Below are positions 1 to 11,500 of a stretch of DNA of 60,994 bases, piece after piece. Source of the DNA: Bacteroidales bacterium UBA1715 (GTDB lineage: Bacteria; Bacteroidota; Bacteroidia; Bacteroidales; UBA1715); assembly GCA_002317135.1 (NCBI GenBank), contig DCIX01000005.1, positions 1-60,994 of the forward strand, read 5' to 3'. Under the pieces are notes generated by a model that worked only from the letters and a program-made list of their open reading frames with translations, was not told where the DNA came from and ran no database searches. Made by a program: the position numbers and the translations under genes. Position 1 is the first letter of the stretch, and the number at the start of each line of letters is the position of its first letter.

Positions 1-1006
1 CATCTACTGTGACGTAAGAGGTGAGGTTTCTGCCAACTACAACACCTATTTGACTATTTAAAAAAAATGCTTTATTTATTTTCCATTTCGAATAACCTAA
101 TGAATCAATCTCCCAATTTTCCCCATAGTCATAACTTTTATAAACAAAATAATCATTATCTACCATGATTATGGTATCAGAGAATTGTTGTAGATATACT
201 AATTCAGAAATAAAATTGCCACCAATGTTTTTATACAATATTTTTTTCTCTTTCATTGCACCGCTTTCACACCAGAATAATTCAGAATTATTAGTGTCAT
301 AATTTAGATGATGAAGTAAAACACCTCCTTTTACCGACTTTAAAGCCATCAAATATGAATCTTCAAAATTGGAGTATTTTGTGTTAGTCCAAGTTTCCCC
401 ACCATCTTCTGTGTATATTTGACACCCGTAGCAGTATCCATAACCTATAAGCGGTGTATCAAAATGCAGAGCGAGAAATACCCCACCTATCCAGTTGTTC
501 ATTATATCCTTTGCCACCATCTTCCACGTATTGCCCTTATCTCCACTCATATACAGTTTTAAGCCATTTATTTTATTTCTGACAGCTAAAAACAAAGTGT
601 CTTCGTTCTTTATCTTTAAACTATTAAAAATAACATTCTGATTTTCGAGAACTTTAGGTACGCCATTCATTGAAAGTTCTTGCCATGTCGCACATCCATC
701 CGTAGTTCTATACATCTGGGTTTCATTATAAATAAACCCTAATGTCTCATTATACATTACAATCTCTTGAGCCTTTTCTAATGGCGGAAGTTGGGGAATC
801 CAAGTTCTACCCGTATCTTTACTTGTGTAAAGAACTCCATAATTATTTAAGGCAATTAGCCCAACCGACTTACCATATTGTAATTCAGTAAAGTCTCCGC
901 TGAATCCAAGAGGTGTTATATTCTGTACTATGGTATTTTGCGAAAAAACTACTATTGTTGTGAGAAACAATGTTATAGTCAATATATAATATTTAAAGAG
1001 TTTCAT
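1..1006 (-). CDS. Secreted Asp-box (BNR-type) beta-propeller protein, C-terminus beyond the window
   Basis: Partial gene read on the minus strand from ATG at 1006-1004; the frame stays open to base 1 (about 335 codons), so the C-terminus lies outside. The product begins MKLFKYYILTITLFLTT and reaches FSQ, a Sec signal peptide with a likely cut near residue 23. Five Asp-box motifs (S/T-x-D-x-G-x-x-W) are visible: TSKDTGRTW, TTDGCATW, SGDKGNTW, TEDGGETW and SYDYGENW. Such repeats build sialidase/YCF48/VPS10-like beta-propellers. In Bacteroidota these proteins are usually exported and often end in a T9SS sorting domain, which would lie beyond the edge. Enzymatic function cannot be assigned, and no sialidase catalytic residues were recognised. 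Divergent from tex. Confidence 0.85.
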   Translation of the reverse strand, partial: MKLFKYYILTITLFLTTIVVFSQNTIVQNITPLGFSGDFTELQYGKSVGLIALNNYGVLYTSKDTGRTWIPQLPPLEKAQEIVMYNETLGFIYNETQMYRTTDGCATWQELSMNGVPKVLENQNVIFNSLKIKNEDTLFLAVRNKINGLKLYMSGDKGNTWKMVAKDIMNNWIGGVFLALHFDTPLIGYGYCYGCQIYTEDGGETWTNTKYSNFEDSYLMALKSVKGGVLLHHLNYDTNNSELFWCESGAMKEKKILYKNIGGNFISELVYLQQFSDTIIMVDNDYFVYKSYDYGENWEIDSLGYSKWKINKAFFLNSQIGVVVGRNLTSYVTVD

Positions 1007-1120
1007 TTTACCATACTGTATTAAAAGTTCTAACTGTGCAAACACTGCCTGAATAGCAACAAATTGCACAATCATTACAAGTACTATTTTTTATTTATAT
1101 AGCAAATTTCTACCTTTAAA

Positions 1121-1128
1121 CAAAAATA
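1121..1128 (-). promoter_or_regulatory. Possible -7 element for the Asp-box gene
   Basis: On the minus strand this reads TATTTTTG, matching the Bacteroidota -7 consensus TAnnTTTG. No TTG was found at the usual 18-20 bp upstream, and the leader would be about 110 nt, so this is weak in AT-rich DNA. Confidence 0.25.
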
Positions 1129-1190
1129 AACTAATTTTTCAAGTCTATATAGGTTCAAGAAACAGAAAAGTCTACTTTTACCACAATTTT

Positions 1191-3323
1191 ATGAATTTTC
1201 GTTGTATGCAATTCTCTTCCATCATAGCAAATAATCTTTCTATACAAGAAAAGCAAGTAGAAAACACACTGAAACTTTTGTCTGAAGGTGCTACAATCCC
1301 TTTCATCAGTCGATACAGAAAAGAAATGACTGGCGCCTTAAATGAGGTGCAAATTCAAGAAATCCAAACCCTGTTCGAAAAATTGAATGAATTTGCCAAA
1401 AGAAAAGAAACAATTTTACAAAACATAAAAGATCAAGGGAAACTCACACCTGAACTACAAAAAAGAATTCACGATTGTACTACCCTTACGGAACTTGAAG
1501 ATATCTATTTGCCATATAAACCACACAAACGAACCAAAGCAGACATTGCTCGGGAAAATGGTTTGGAACCGCTCGCAAAAATTCTTATGAAACAAAACGA
1601 ACGCAATGTAGAAGAACGAGCGCTTGCATTTGTACGAAACAATGTTTCCGACACAAAAGCTGCCTTACAAGGCGCACGAGACATTATTGCTGAATGGGTT
1701 AACGAAAACGAAGCTGCCAGAAATCGTATTCGACGCGTGTTTACATACGAAGCTGTTATTCAATCAAAAGTAATAAAAGGCAAAGAAACCGAAGCCGAAA
1801 AATACAAAGATTACTTCGACACAAAAGATCTACTCAAACGCTGTTCGTCACATAGACTTCTTGCTATGAGACGTGGCGAAAGCGAAGGATTTCTTCGAGT
1901 TTCAATTTCTCCCGACGAAGATAAAGCACTTGACGCCATCAAGCCGCTTTTTGTTCGAGGAACCACTGAATCGTCCAAGCAAGTTGAACTTGCAATAAAC
2001 GATTCGTACAAACGGCTTATAAAACCATCTATCGAAAATGAATTTGCAACAGCAAGCAAAGAAAAGGCTGATGAAGAAGCCATACGTGTTTTTTCCGAAA
2101 ATCTTCGCCAATTGTTACTTGCTGCACCATTAGGAGAAAAACGCGTACTTGCAATAGATCCAGGATTTCGCACTGGTTGTAAAGTTGTATGCCTCGATGC
2201 GCAAGGAAATTTGGTTCATCATGAGACAATTTTTACGCATCCTCCTGTATCACAACAATTTGAAGCAAAAAAATCTATTGAATATTTAATAGAGCAATTC
2301 TCCATCGAAGCTATTTCTATAGGAAATGGAACTGCAAGCAGGGAAACCGAATTGTTTGTCCGCAATTGTACTATTCCACAAAATGTACAGATATTCGTAG
2401 TAAGCGAAAATGGTGCTTCAATTTACTCGGCTTCGGCCATTGCACGCGAAGAATTTCCCGACAAAGATGTTACGGTTCGTGGCGCAGTTTCAATTGGTCG
2501 AAGACTTATGGATCCACTTGCTGAATTAGTGAAAATTGATGCGAAGTCTATTGGTGTAGGACAATATCAGCACGATGTAGACCAAAGTAAGCTGAAGAAA
2601 GCATTGGATCAAACGGTCATAAACAGCGTTAATATGGTTGGGGTAAATCTTAATACTGCAAGCAAACATTTACTTACCTATATTTCCGGACTTGGTCCGC
2701 AATTAGCACAAAATATCATAGATTATCGTGCTGAACATGGTGCATTTACAGCAAGAAAAGAACTGACAAAAGTACCTCGTCTTGGTGCAAAAGCATACGA
2801 ACAATGTGCCGGATTCCTTCGAATTCCTGGAGCAAAGAATCCTTTGGACAACACTGCCGTACATCCTGAAAGTTATAGCATTGTAGAGAAAATGGCTAAA
2901 GACTTGAAATGCACTGTTTCTGAACTTATTAGCAACACTTCTTTACAGAAAAATATTGTACTTTCCCATTATGTATCTGAAACCGTTGGTCTACCAACAT
3001 TGAAAGATATTGCAACAGAACTAGAAAAACCTGGGCGAGATTGTAGAACAACAATCAAAGAATTTGCCTTTGATTCAACACTACAAACTATTGCCGATGT
3101 AAAAATCGGACACACCTATCCTGGCATAGTAACGAATATCACCAATTTTGGTGCATTCGTAGATATTGGCGTACACGAAAACGGACTGATTCATATTTCA
3201 AATATGGCAGACCATTATGTCAGCAATCCTGCCGATATTGTAAAACTACAACAGCAAGTTGAAGTTACAGTTATAGAGGTTGACATTCAACGAAAACGCA
3301 TTGGTTTATCTTTAATTGGCTAA
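1191..3323 (+). CDS. tex: Tex, S1-domain RNA-binding transcription accessory protein
   Basis: Tex is a conserved cytoplasmic nucleic-acid-binding protein related to eukaryotic Spt6. The 710-aa product has the full family order: an N-terminal helical Tex region with the typical IPFISRYRKE segment (about residues 35-45), a YqgF/RNase H-like fold starting near residue 318 (VLAIDPGFRTGCK), a helix-hairpin-helix pair near 485-550 (SGLGPQLAQNIIDYR), and a C-terminal S1 domain from about residue 641 (GIVTNITNFGAFVDIG). Length is slightly below the roughly 720-770 usual for the family. ATG at 1206 (MQFSSIIANN) is an equally plausible start, since homologues begin close to it and there is no Shine-Dalgarno site. 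The next gene starts one base after the stop, so the two are probably cotranscribed. Confidence 0.96.
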   Translation: MNFRCMQFSSIIANNLSIQEKQVENTLKLLSEGATIPFISRYRKEMTGALNEVQIQEIQTLFEKLNEFAKRKETILQNIKDQGKLTPELQKRIHDCTTLTELEDIYLPYKPHKRTKADIARENGLEPLAKILMKQNERNVEERALAFVRNNVSDTKAALQGARDIIAEWVNENEAARNRIRRVFTYEAVIQSKVIKGKETEAEKYKDYFDTKDLLKRCSSHRLLAMRRGESEGFLRVSISPDEDKALDAIKPLFVRGTTESSKQVELAINDSYKRLIKPSIENEFATASKEKADEEAIRVFSENLRQLLLAAPLGEKRVLAIDPGFRTGCKVVCLDAQGNLVHHETIFTHPPVSQQFEAKKSIEYLIEQFSIEAISIGNGTASRETELFVRNCTIPQNVQIFVVSENGASIYSASAIAREEFPDKDVTVRGAVSIGRRLMDPLAELVKIDAKSIGVGQYQHDVDQSKLKKALDQTVINSVNMVGVNLNTASKHLLTYISGLGPQLAQNIIDYRAEHGAFTARKELTKVPRLGAKAYEQCAGFLRIPGAKNPLDNTAVHPESYSIVEKMAKDLKCTVSELISNTSLQKNIVLSHYVSETVGLPTLKDIATELEKPGRDCRTTIKEFAFDSTLQTIADVKIGHTYPGIVTNITNFGAFVDIGVHENGLIHISNMADHYVSNPADIVKLQQQVEVTVIEVDIQRKRIGLSLIG

Positions 3324-3324
3324 T

Positions 3325-3900
3325 ATGGAAATAGAAAAACATCCCTTAGAACCTTTTCTACCAAGTAATGCAAAAGTACTTTTTCTTGGCAGTTTTCCTC
3401 CGCAACAGAAACGGTGGTCTATGCCTTTTTTCTATCCAAATTTCCTTAACGATATGTGGAGAATATGGGGATTGATTTTTTTTAATGACTCAAATCATTT
3501 CATTGTTGAAGGTCAAAAGAAATTTGATTATCAAAAAGTTGTGGATTTTTGTAATAAATATGGATTTGCCATATTTGACACCGCATCGGCAGTACGACGC
3601 CTACAAGACAATGCTTCCGACAAATTTCTTGAAGTTGTGGAAGAAACCGACCTTGAAAAACTTTTGTCGCAAATACCTCAATGTAAGGCAATTGTAACAA
3701 CAGGAGAAAAAGCAACGGATGTTCTTTCTGAAAAATACGGCTGTGCAAAACCTGCTGTTGGGAAATTCGAAATGGTAACTATTGGAGGAAAATCCTATCA
3801 ATTTTTCCGTATGCCATCTTCGTCACGAGCCTATCCACTTGCATTAACGAAAAAAGCAGAAACATATCAAATACTAAAACCTTTCTTTGAAGAAATTTAG
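3325..3900 (+). CDS. Uracil-DNA glycosylase superfamily protein, probably family 6 (hypoxanthine-DNA glycosylase-like)
   Basis: A 191-aa protein starting at ATG 3325, one base after the tex stop; the frame also has a TTG at 3316, inside tex, which is less likely. The first glycosylase motif is visible as VLFLGSFPPQQ followed by FFYPNFLNDMWR, resembling the LGSFP...FFYGHPQNRFW block of family 6 HDG/deoxyinosine glycosylases. The second motif is MPSSSRAYP (LPSTSPAN in relatives). Such enzymes remove deaminated bases such as hypoxanthine or uracil from DNA in base-excision repair. Substrate preference cannot be read from sequence. The 3' end overlaps by 4 bp the 3' end of the convergent gene below it. 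Confidence 0.8.
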   Translation: MEIEKHPLEPFLPSNAKVLFLGSFPPQQKRWSMPFFYPNFLNDMWRIWGLIFFNDSNHFIVEGQKKFDYQKVVDFCNKYGFAIFDTASAVRRLQDNASDKFLEVVEETDLEKLLSQIPQCKAIVTTGEKATDVLSEKYGCAKPAVGKFEMVTIGGKSYQFFRMPSSSRAYPLALTKKAETYQILKPFFEEI

Positions 3901-4229
3901 ACAACACGAATTGTCGAGTCTGAGGCAAAAGTAAAATCATCCATTTTTATGGGAGAAATCTGCACAATCTTTACCTGTTGTCCTTGTTCAACCTTTTCTT
4001 TGAATAATGACGTTACGGAAGTATTAGGCTGAACTGATAAAAATTCAATGTTACAATCAAATGGAACTACCGACAATATACCGTTGTAGAACTCTACACC
4101 AGCTTGTTCTTGATAAGGTTGTTTTGGTAATTCGATAGCCACAAAATGACCTTGCTCATCAATAACGATGGTACCAAACTGTACAAATTGAGAATTATGA
4201 AGAATATAATGAGCGGACAATTGTCTCAT
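3897..4229 (-). CDS. 110-aa protein resembling a degenerate amidohydrolase N-terminal domain
   Basis: Last gene of the minus-strand adhesin operon, starting two bases after the DUF4296 stop. MRQLSAHYILHNSQFVQFGT then VIDEQGHFVAIE resembles the N-terminal beta-sandwich of urease/chlorohydrolase-type amidohydrolases, and VEFYNGILSVVPFDCNIEFL lines up with the EFYPGILCPGFVNxHxHLEL strand that leads into the catalytic barrel. The HxH metal ligands are absent (F-D-C-N-I-E instead), and the protein ends about 45 residues later with no barrel. It is therefore either a diverged stand-alone domain or a shortened gene that is still open. The homology is my reading of a short pattern and no enzyme activity is implied. 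Its stop codon region overlaps the convergent glycosylase gene. Confidence 0.6.
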   Translation of the reverse strand: MRQLSAHYILHNSQFVQFGTIVIDEQGHFVAIELPKQPYQEQAGVEFYNGILSVVPFDCNIEFLSVQPNTSVTSLFKEKVEQGQQVKIVQISPIKMDDFTFASDSTIRVV

Positions 4230-4231
4230 TG

Positions 4232-4609
4232 TTACTTAGCATTTTTCTCTGCTCGTTCCGCTTGTTCTGTAACAAGACGTAACGCATTCAAAGAATCAAC
4301 AACTTGTTCGTAAATAGATTTTATCTTCCCTTCAATTGTGTAATATTCTACACTTGCACGGAAAATGCTATCATTACATTCGTGGCTATGCAAAATCAAT
4401 GAATCATAGTATGCCTGAGACAATTGTGGTTGACTTTTACTTTCTCTTGCACGAATAGTCGAAACCGTTGCATCATATAAATGGATATCAATTAAAACAG
4501 AAACTAACTCTTCCTGAGTAAGCAAACCATTGTCGTCCAACTTCTTTTTCTTTCCTGAACAAGAAAATAAAAACAGTATGCAACAAGCCAACAAAATATA
4601 TTTCTTCAT
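4232..4609 (-). CDS. DUF4296 lipoprotein
   Basis: A 125-aa lipoprotein: MKKYILLACCILFLFSC carries a lipobox (LFSC) with acylation expected at Cys17. The mature part matches the DUF4296 pattern: LTQEELVSVLIDIHLYDA (about residues 29-46), then a Tyr-rich YYDSLIL block, then F-R-A-S-V-E-Y-Y, and a closing helix with IYEQVVDSLNAL. DUF4296 proteins are Bacteroidota-specific, predicted envelope lipoproteins of unknown function. The gene sits 2 bp after the PorP/SprF gene and 2 bp before the amidohydrolase-like gene, so it is very probably translated from the same mRNA. Involvement in T9SS is inferred from position only. Confidence 0.85.
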   Translation of the reverse strand: MKKYILLACCILFLFSCSGKKKKLDDNGLLTQEELVSVLIDIHLYDATVSTIRARESKSQPQLSQAYYDSLILHSHECNDSIFRASVEYYTIEGKIKSIYEQVVDSLNALRLVTEQAERAEKNAK

Positions 4610-4611
4610 AC

Positions 4612-5517
4612 CTATTTCTTTGATTTAGAATCGAATGCAACCGACAAGAAAATTTCGTGTGCACCACGAGAACCAGCTTTTAATTTTGAATACGTTATAT
4701 CGTATGAATATCCAAACGAAATCATTTTTCGATAAGTATATCCTGCAAACAACGCAACTGCATCTTGCGTTCTAAATGAAGCACCTGCCCATATTGTATT
4801 GTAATACATTACCCGAGCACTTACCTCAAATTGCCAAGGAGCCGCATACACTTTACGAGCAACTACCGAAGCACGAAAATCTACATTCTTTGCAAGATTA
4901 TAGTTACAACCAGCCATGATATTCAAATGACTTTTAAAACGATTCAATGTATTATCAGTGGCAATCGTATCTGCAGAAATATCTATTTGATTATTAAACA
5001 ATTGGTCTAAAGAAGCACCAACAAAATAATGACGAGCATCATAATATAATCCGAAGGTTGCATCTGGTCGAATTGAGCGATACATAGATTCATTCAAGTT
5101 CTGTTCTTCCTCCAAGAACTTAATTTTCGTCATATCAATGGAGTACTTTATTACCCCCACATTCAAACCCATTGAAAGTTTAGAATAACGACCTAATTTT
5201 AAATGATATGCGTATGCTCCGTACACACCAAATTTCGTAAATGCACCTTGACTATCGTTATAAATCATTCCTCCCCAACCCATAGGATGTGCTTGCAATC
5301 GACCATTAAGTGTAATCGTAGCCGTAACTGGAGCATTTTCTATACCGACAAATTGATATCTATTATTTACTTGAGCCTCGTAATAGTCCTTAGAACCCGC
5401 TAATGCTGGGTTGTAAGCAAATTCATTAAACATATAAAGAGAATACAATGGTGTTTGCTGAGCAAAACCTTGCACCATCACACAAATAAACACTATGTAT
5501 AAGCCTATTCTCTTCAT
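4612..5517 (-). CDS. PorP/SprF family T9SS outer membrane protein
   Basis: A 301-aa protein with a clear signal peptide (MKRIGLYIVFICVMVQGFAQ) followed by the family opening QTPLYSLYMFNEFAYNPALAGS; the F-x-x-N-P-A-x-A-G-S block is diagnostic of PorP/SprF. The rest alternates aromatic and small residues as expected for an outer membrane beta-barrel, with GWGGMIYNDSQGAF and LGLYYDARHYFVGAS-like strands. In Flavobacterium johnsoniae, SprF-like proteins encoded next to SprB-like adhesins are needed to export cargo bearing type B sorting domains. Here the gene lies one base after a 2143-aa type B adhesin, so it is the likely dedicated partner of that protein. The tight spacing supports translational coupling. 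Confidence 0.92.
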   Translation of the reverse strand: MKRIGLYIVFICVMVQGFAQQTPLYSLYMFNEFAYNPALAGSKDYYEAQVNNRYQFVGIENAPVTATITLNGRLQAHPMGWGGMIYNDSQGAFTKFGVYGAYAYHLKLGRYSKLSMGLNVGVIKYSIDMTKIKFLEEEQNLNESMYRSIRPDATFGLYYDARHYFVGASLDQLFNNQIDISADTIATDNTLNRFKSHLNIMAGCNYNLAKNVDFRASVVARKVYAAPWQFEVSARVMYYNTIWAGASFRTQDAVALFAGYTYRKMISFGYSYDITYSKLKAGSRGAHEIFLSVAFDSKSKK

Positions 5518-5518
5518 A

Positions 5519-8500
5519 TTATCTCAATATTGATACAGATCCCGTTGCTGTAGGAGTATCATTTGCATCATTATATTCTATCACATAATAATATGTTCCC
5601 ATTGGTAATGGATTACCATTCATAGATGTACCATTCCACGGATGATCATAATAGTTCAATTTATTTTCAAACACCAATACACCCCAACGGTTATATACTG
5701 TAACTACAGCATTCGGACAATTGATAAGTTTCGGGATAATCCAAGTATCATTTATGCCATCACCATTTGGAGAAAAACCTGAAGGAATCACATCAACTAA
5801 ATGAACCTCAACATAAATCGATGCCAATTGTCTACAACCATGCGTGGTCGTTGCAACAGCAGTATAATAATTTGATTCACGACACGGAATGTATAAACCA
5901 TAATTACCTGAACTTAGATATGATTTTTCGTTTGTAACCGTATCTCGTATATCACCTACTTCCTCTCTATTTGCCTTATAAGAATGCCATGAAATAGAAA
6001 CAATTCCATCTTCATCTGGTTTTGAAACAAACCATGGCTCATCCTTTGGAGTAATTAAATAACGCAAGTCCTTTGGAACAGAAAGAGAATCCTCACCTAA
6101 ATATACTCCAAGAGAATCATACACCTCTAATGCAAAAGCAACCGAGTCGTAATGTGCTATTGAAAAATCTACTGGTTTTGAAAAACAACCATCAAATGTG
6201 TACGCCATAGTAACGAGGGTACTATCATTATAATACTTTGTCAATGGGTTCACAAAAGTGGTTTCTGCATTATTATCGGAAATTGTGGCAGCTTTATTTA
6301 CCTCAACAGAATTCCAATTATATGTTTTCGTTTCGTTCTCTGGAACATAACCAGGAGCCAAGGTTACATTAGTAATAGCAGTCAAAGAAACAGAATCTTC
6401 CAAACAGATAACCGTGCGATTTTCTTTTAAATCCTCGGTAGTAACAATTTTTGCATCCAATGTCACCAAAGCACCAACAGTTCCCGCATCAAATGTTTTT
6501 GCACAACCATTCTTTCCTGTTACAGTAACTTCGTATGTATCCATGCCTAAGTTCTTTGCCAAAGTACCCGTCTGTCTATCCGTATCATGCCAAGTAAATA
6601 AATAATCAGCAATATTGGCATCGACTACATCTTTATAGTCTCCTTGTGCTTCTTGCAAAGCAATAATTTCGATACTACCATCTACAGATTTTGCATCTTC
6701 AATTCGATAATAACCACAATGTGTATCCTTGATTTTAGTATTGATAGCCATTGGCATTATCGGATTTGTTGACATTGTATCAGAAATATAGCAACTTTCA
6801 TAATCCGTTGCATTCGTAATCGTGCAAACGACTGTTCCTGCTGGCAAATCGGCAAGTGTGCGATAGATGCTATCATTCCATTCTATCCAATCACCATCAA
6901 CAGAGTTGATAGTCCAACGGAAACGATAATCTGCACCTATCAAACCGCCATAAATTGTATCAAGAGAGACAACACCCGTATTTGCATTATCGCCACATTC
7001 AGTTATTTTCACCGTAAACTTCGACTGCAATTTTGTTGGTTCTTTTATGGTATATGAGGTTACATCACTTGTACAACCAAACTTATCTGTAGCCTGTACT
7101 TTATATGTTCCAGACTTAACATCCTCCAATTCTTGTTCACTCGAAAGCAACTCATCAGAATCCGAATACCATTGATAACTATATGGAGCACTCTTGCCAT
7201 CTTTCACGCGGGCATACAGGTTTCCAACACTTCCATAACAAATAATTTCCGGCGTTTCAGTAAACTCTATAGTCAATGGTTGCGCATCTTCCAACGCATC
7301 AAATGTATACGAAACCGCACAACCTTTTGCATCCGTAACCGTAACGGAATATGTTCCCGCAGGCAATGCAGTCGCAGTTGCACTATTTAAACTTGAATTA
7401 TGCGACCAAGAATAAGCGAATGGTTCGTAGCCGTTTGCAGTCATTACTTGTAGAGAAGCAGTGGCATCACCTACGCAATGAATAGGTTCATTCACATAAC
7501 CATATACAGAAAAATCGGAAACATCTGTTGTTTGTGCATTTACCGAAACAGAGCAACCATTTTTGTCCACAATATCCACCACAAAAGTTTCACCTGTCCA
7601 TGCAGAATTAAACGTATTCCGAGCCTCAGCAACCGTTTCTGTTTTTTGAGTCACACCATCCGACAAACTCTTCCAAGTATAGGTAAATGGAGCAACCCCA
7701 TGCACAACATCTACTGCAACTACACCATTATGCAAATTACAATACGAAGGTGTAACCACAGAAGTAAGTGCGACAATCGCATCTGGTTCTGATATAGAAA
7801 CTTTTGTTGATTGAGCCGGGCAAGTTATATGGTTAGCATCGTATGCTTTTACATAATACGAACCAACAGCAATATTTGAAAGGGAAGCACCCGAACCTAC
7901 CACATTGTTGGCAGCATCGTACCAAGTATAAGTTACTGAACCAACAAAATTTCCATTTGGAACTGCAGTTAAACCACCATTGCTACCACCATTACAAGTA
8001 ATATCTTGAGCCAATGCATCAACCGATATGTTCTTTTGCTCGATTGGATACGAACCAACAAACACACACCCTGTTTTGTCTACTGCCGACACCGAATAAG
8101 TTCCTGTTGTAAGATTTGTTGCCGTTTTAGAAGTAGATATAAGGGTTCCTACTTGATTTCTCCATTCATAAGATGAATAATCCGCTGTTGCTTCATTTGA
8201 TATCGATATTGAATATGAATCACCATCACAAGTTGTATTCAAATATGTCAATGTACCTTCAGCCTTCTCCACATCTTCGGCAGCCAACACAAATGTTGTA
8301 TCATACGAGCACACCCCATCAGAGATTGTCAACTGATAAGTACCCACTTTTAATCCAGAAATAGATGGTGTAGTTTGAGCCATTGCTACACCATTTACAG
8401 CCCATGAGTAATCATAATCACCAGTAGCAGATCCTGCCGCTGAAATTGAAATTGCACCAATTAGTTCACCACATTTCGGAGCAGTAATCGTTGAAGACAC

Positions 8501-11500
8501 GACACGTAACGCATCACTTTTCTTCTTGATTACAAATGGAGTAGGATTAGTTTTACATCCATTGGCATCGACCGCAACAACTGAATGAGAACCAGCAGAA
8601 AGATCATCCCTACTTGTATTTGTAGAAGGAATATTATCCCATACAATACTGTAAGCTCCCATACCTCCGACTACAGAAACCTGAGCTGTACCATCTGAAT
8701 TTCCCGGACAGACCTCATCAGTTGTCGCACCAAGAGAAAGAATCAATTCTTCAGGTTCCGATAGAGTAAAATCAGCCTTATCATTACAACCACTTGCATC
8801 TTGTACCGTTACCGAATATGTACCAGCAGGAACTGCAGACAAAATTGAAGACGAGGAACCATTATTCCAAGAATATGTATATGGTTTTACACCACCAGTA
8901 ACAGAGTTCAATATAATTTCCCCTGTGCTTTCTCCATAGCATAGCACATTCTTAGTTAAAGAGCCAGCTATTGTCAGGATTTCATCCTCAACAAATGTTA
9001 TGGAATCTTTTCGTACACATCCCTCATCGTCAGTAACAGTAACGATATGTGTACCTTTCGGTAAATCCGTAACCACTCCCGTTGACGCATCAAAATTTCC
9101 CTTTGACCAAGCGAACGTATAGGTATGTGGGGTATCATCACCTTCATAATAAACACTTGCTGAAGCCTTTCCCGTATTTCCGTCCACACAATGAATAAGT
9201 GCATCGTCGGTAAGTGCTTTTACGCGTAATGCGGTATTTGATTCTATCGTTACAGTATCGCGAGCAATACAACCACGAGCATCGGTAACTTTTACAATGT
9301 TGTCACCAATTCCGAGACTTGTTGCCTTCGCTGTTGTCTCGCCACTTTCCCATTCATACAAATAATATTTCTTGCCTTTTTTGGAATAAGCTTTACCTCC
9401 GCTAACAGAAATTTGTGCAGTACCATTTGGAATTGTACACGATGCCGATGTTTTGTCTAAAATAGAGATCTTCATCGATGTATTATGCTCCATTTGAATC
9501 GTATCCACACGTTCACAACCACGATAGTCTACAACAGTAACAACATAAGAACCAACAGGTACACTATCAACACTTACCTGAGCAATGTCAGAAACTGGTA
9601 ATGTTCCATTATATGACGCATACGAATTCCAATATTTACCTGTATCCACGCCATCATATACATTCTCAAATGTCACATTTCGTGATTCTGAAGCAACAGT
9701 GACCTCAAATGGACTAAAACCTGAAATCACACGAAACCAAAGTTCACCATCATTTGTATTCTTTGCCGTTGACAAATTATCAATGGTGACTGGACAAGAA
9801 ACAGAGCTTTTTATATAAGAATAAACATTATATTCCTCTATTAAAGATAAATCAACTGAATCCTTTGCTTCACAGCCATTGTCATCAGTGATAACTAATT
9901 TATACACTGAATTTGCGTCTAAAGAAGACAGATTTGCTGTTGTACCAATTGACTTCCAATCTGTTTTCGCTGTTTTACTTAACCACTGGTAGGTATAACT
10001 ACCACTTCCGCCTGCAACAGCAACAGACAATTCCCCTAAACTTGCTTTCTTACAAGTTTCCGGAGAAAGCTTGATTTTCATATCCAATCGTTCTGGTGCT
10101 GTCAAGGTATGAGAGGCTGTTGTTGAACAGCCATAACTATCGGTTATTACCACCGTATGCGTTCCCTCTGAAACTGCTCCAGACGTATTTCCAGTTGAAC
10201 CATTCGACCATACATAGGTGTATGTTCCGCTACCACCAACTACATTTGCACGCAAAGATCCATTACTTCCATTACAAAGAATTGGAGTCTCTTCAACAAT
10301 TTCAATGTTCAATTTTTCTGGTTCAATCAACGATGCGGTAACTTTCTCTTCACAACCATTCGAAGCTTTTATTGTTACCTCATAATTTCCTGGTAGCGCA
10401 TCTTTTTTTACAGTAGAACTTCCCCATTCTCCTGTATCCCATTTATATGTTTTTGGCGAATACAAATCATTTGTTTTGATTTCTAAATCTGCCTTTTCGC
10501 CATTACATTGCAATGTTTTTGTTGAACCTTCCATACCATCAATATACATTTGTGGTTCCATAGAAGGTGGTTCATCTAAATGGTATTGCAAAGTATCGCT
10601 ACAACCATTTGCATCTTTTGCCACAATCGTATAATCCCCAGCAGAAACATTCTCTGCAACCGATGTTCCCAACACAGAATTCCAATAATATGAATACCCA
10701 CCAACATCTCCACCAGTAACTTCTAATTCTATTTTTCCGTCAGAATAGCCAAAACAACTTGGTTCTGTTCCAATTGGAGGATCTGTAATTTCTACTTTCG
10801 TCAATGGTTGCGTTAATGTTACCTCTACCGTATCGGAGCAACCATTTGCATCTTTTGCTATTACCGTATATGGAATATCAGCAGCAAGTTCTGTTCGATT
10901 TGCCGTTTGTACAGTCGCATCATCACTCCAAATATATGTAACCGCACCTACAGCATTTGTCGTAGTACAAGTAATCGTTCCTGTTGGTTCATCTTTACAT
11001 AACAAATCCGTATGTGTTTCCGATAATTCCAATTTGATTTCTGGTTGGGTAAGAACAACTTTTGTGGTATCACGACAACCTATCTCATCTTCTACCGCAA
11101 CATACACTTCTCCAGCTGGTAACTCTTCGTTCATATCCGATGCAGTACCGTTTTCATCAACAGAAAGAGTTTTTGTCTTACTACCTATCCAATTTATTGT
11201 GCAATTATCCTTATACGCATTTATTACGGATGCTGACGCAATGCCTTGTTTCACATCTTTACAAATAATGTTTTTCACTACTGCAGCAGTAACCTTAATA
11301 TCTATTGGTTTAATTTCAACAGTATCGGAATTTATTTTACAGCCAGCAAAGTCGGTTACTGTTACAAAATATTTTCCTGCAGACATATCTGTAACTTGCT
11401 CATTATTGGTATGAAGCGGATATGAGGCATCGGTTATCTTATACCAATCCCACGAATATGGTGGTACGCCCAAATTAAATGTCACCGATGCTTTTCCTAT

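Noticed and set aside
1811..2173. 120-codon minus-strand frame inside tex
   Set aside because: Antisense to the well-conserved Tex core; no family resemblance.
11034..11414. 126-codon open frame on the plus strand inside the 2143-aa adhesin
   Set aside because: Antisense to a clearly coding repeat array; composition is that of a mirrored frame, with no domain, start signal or promoter.
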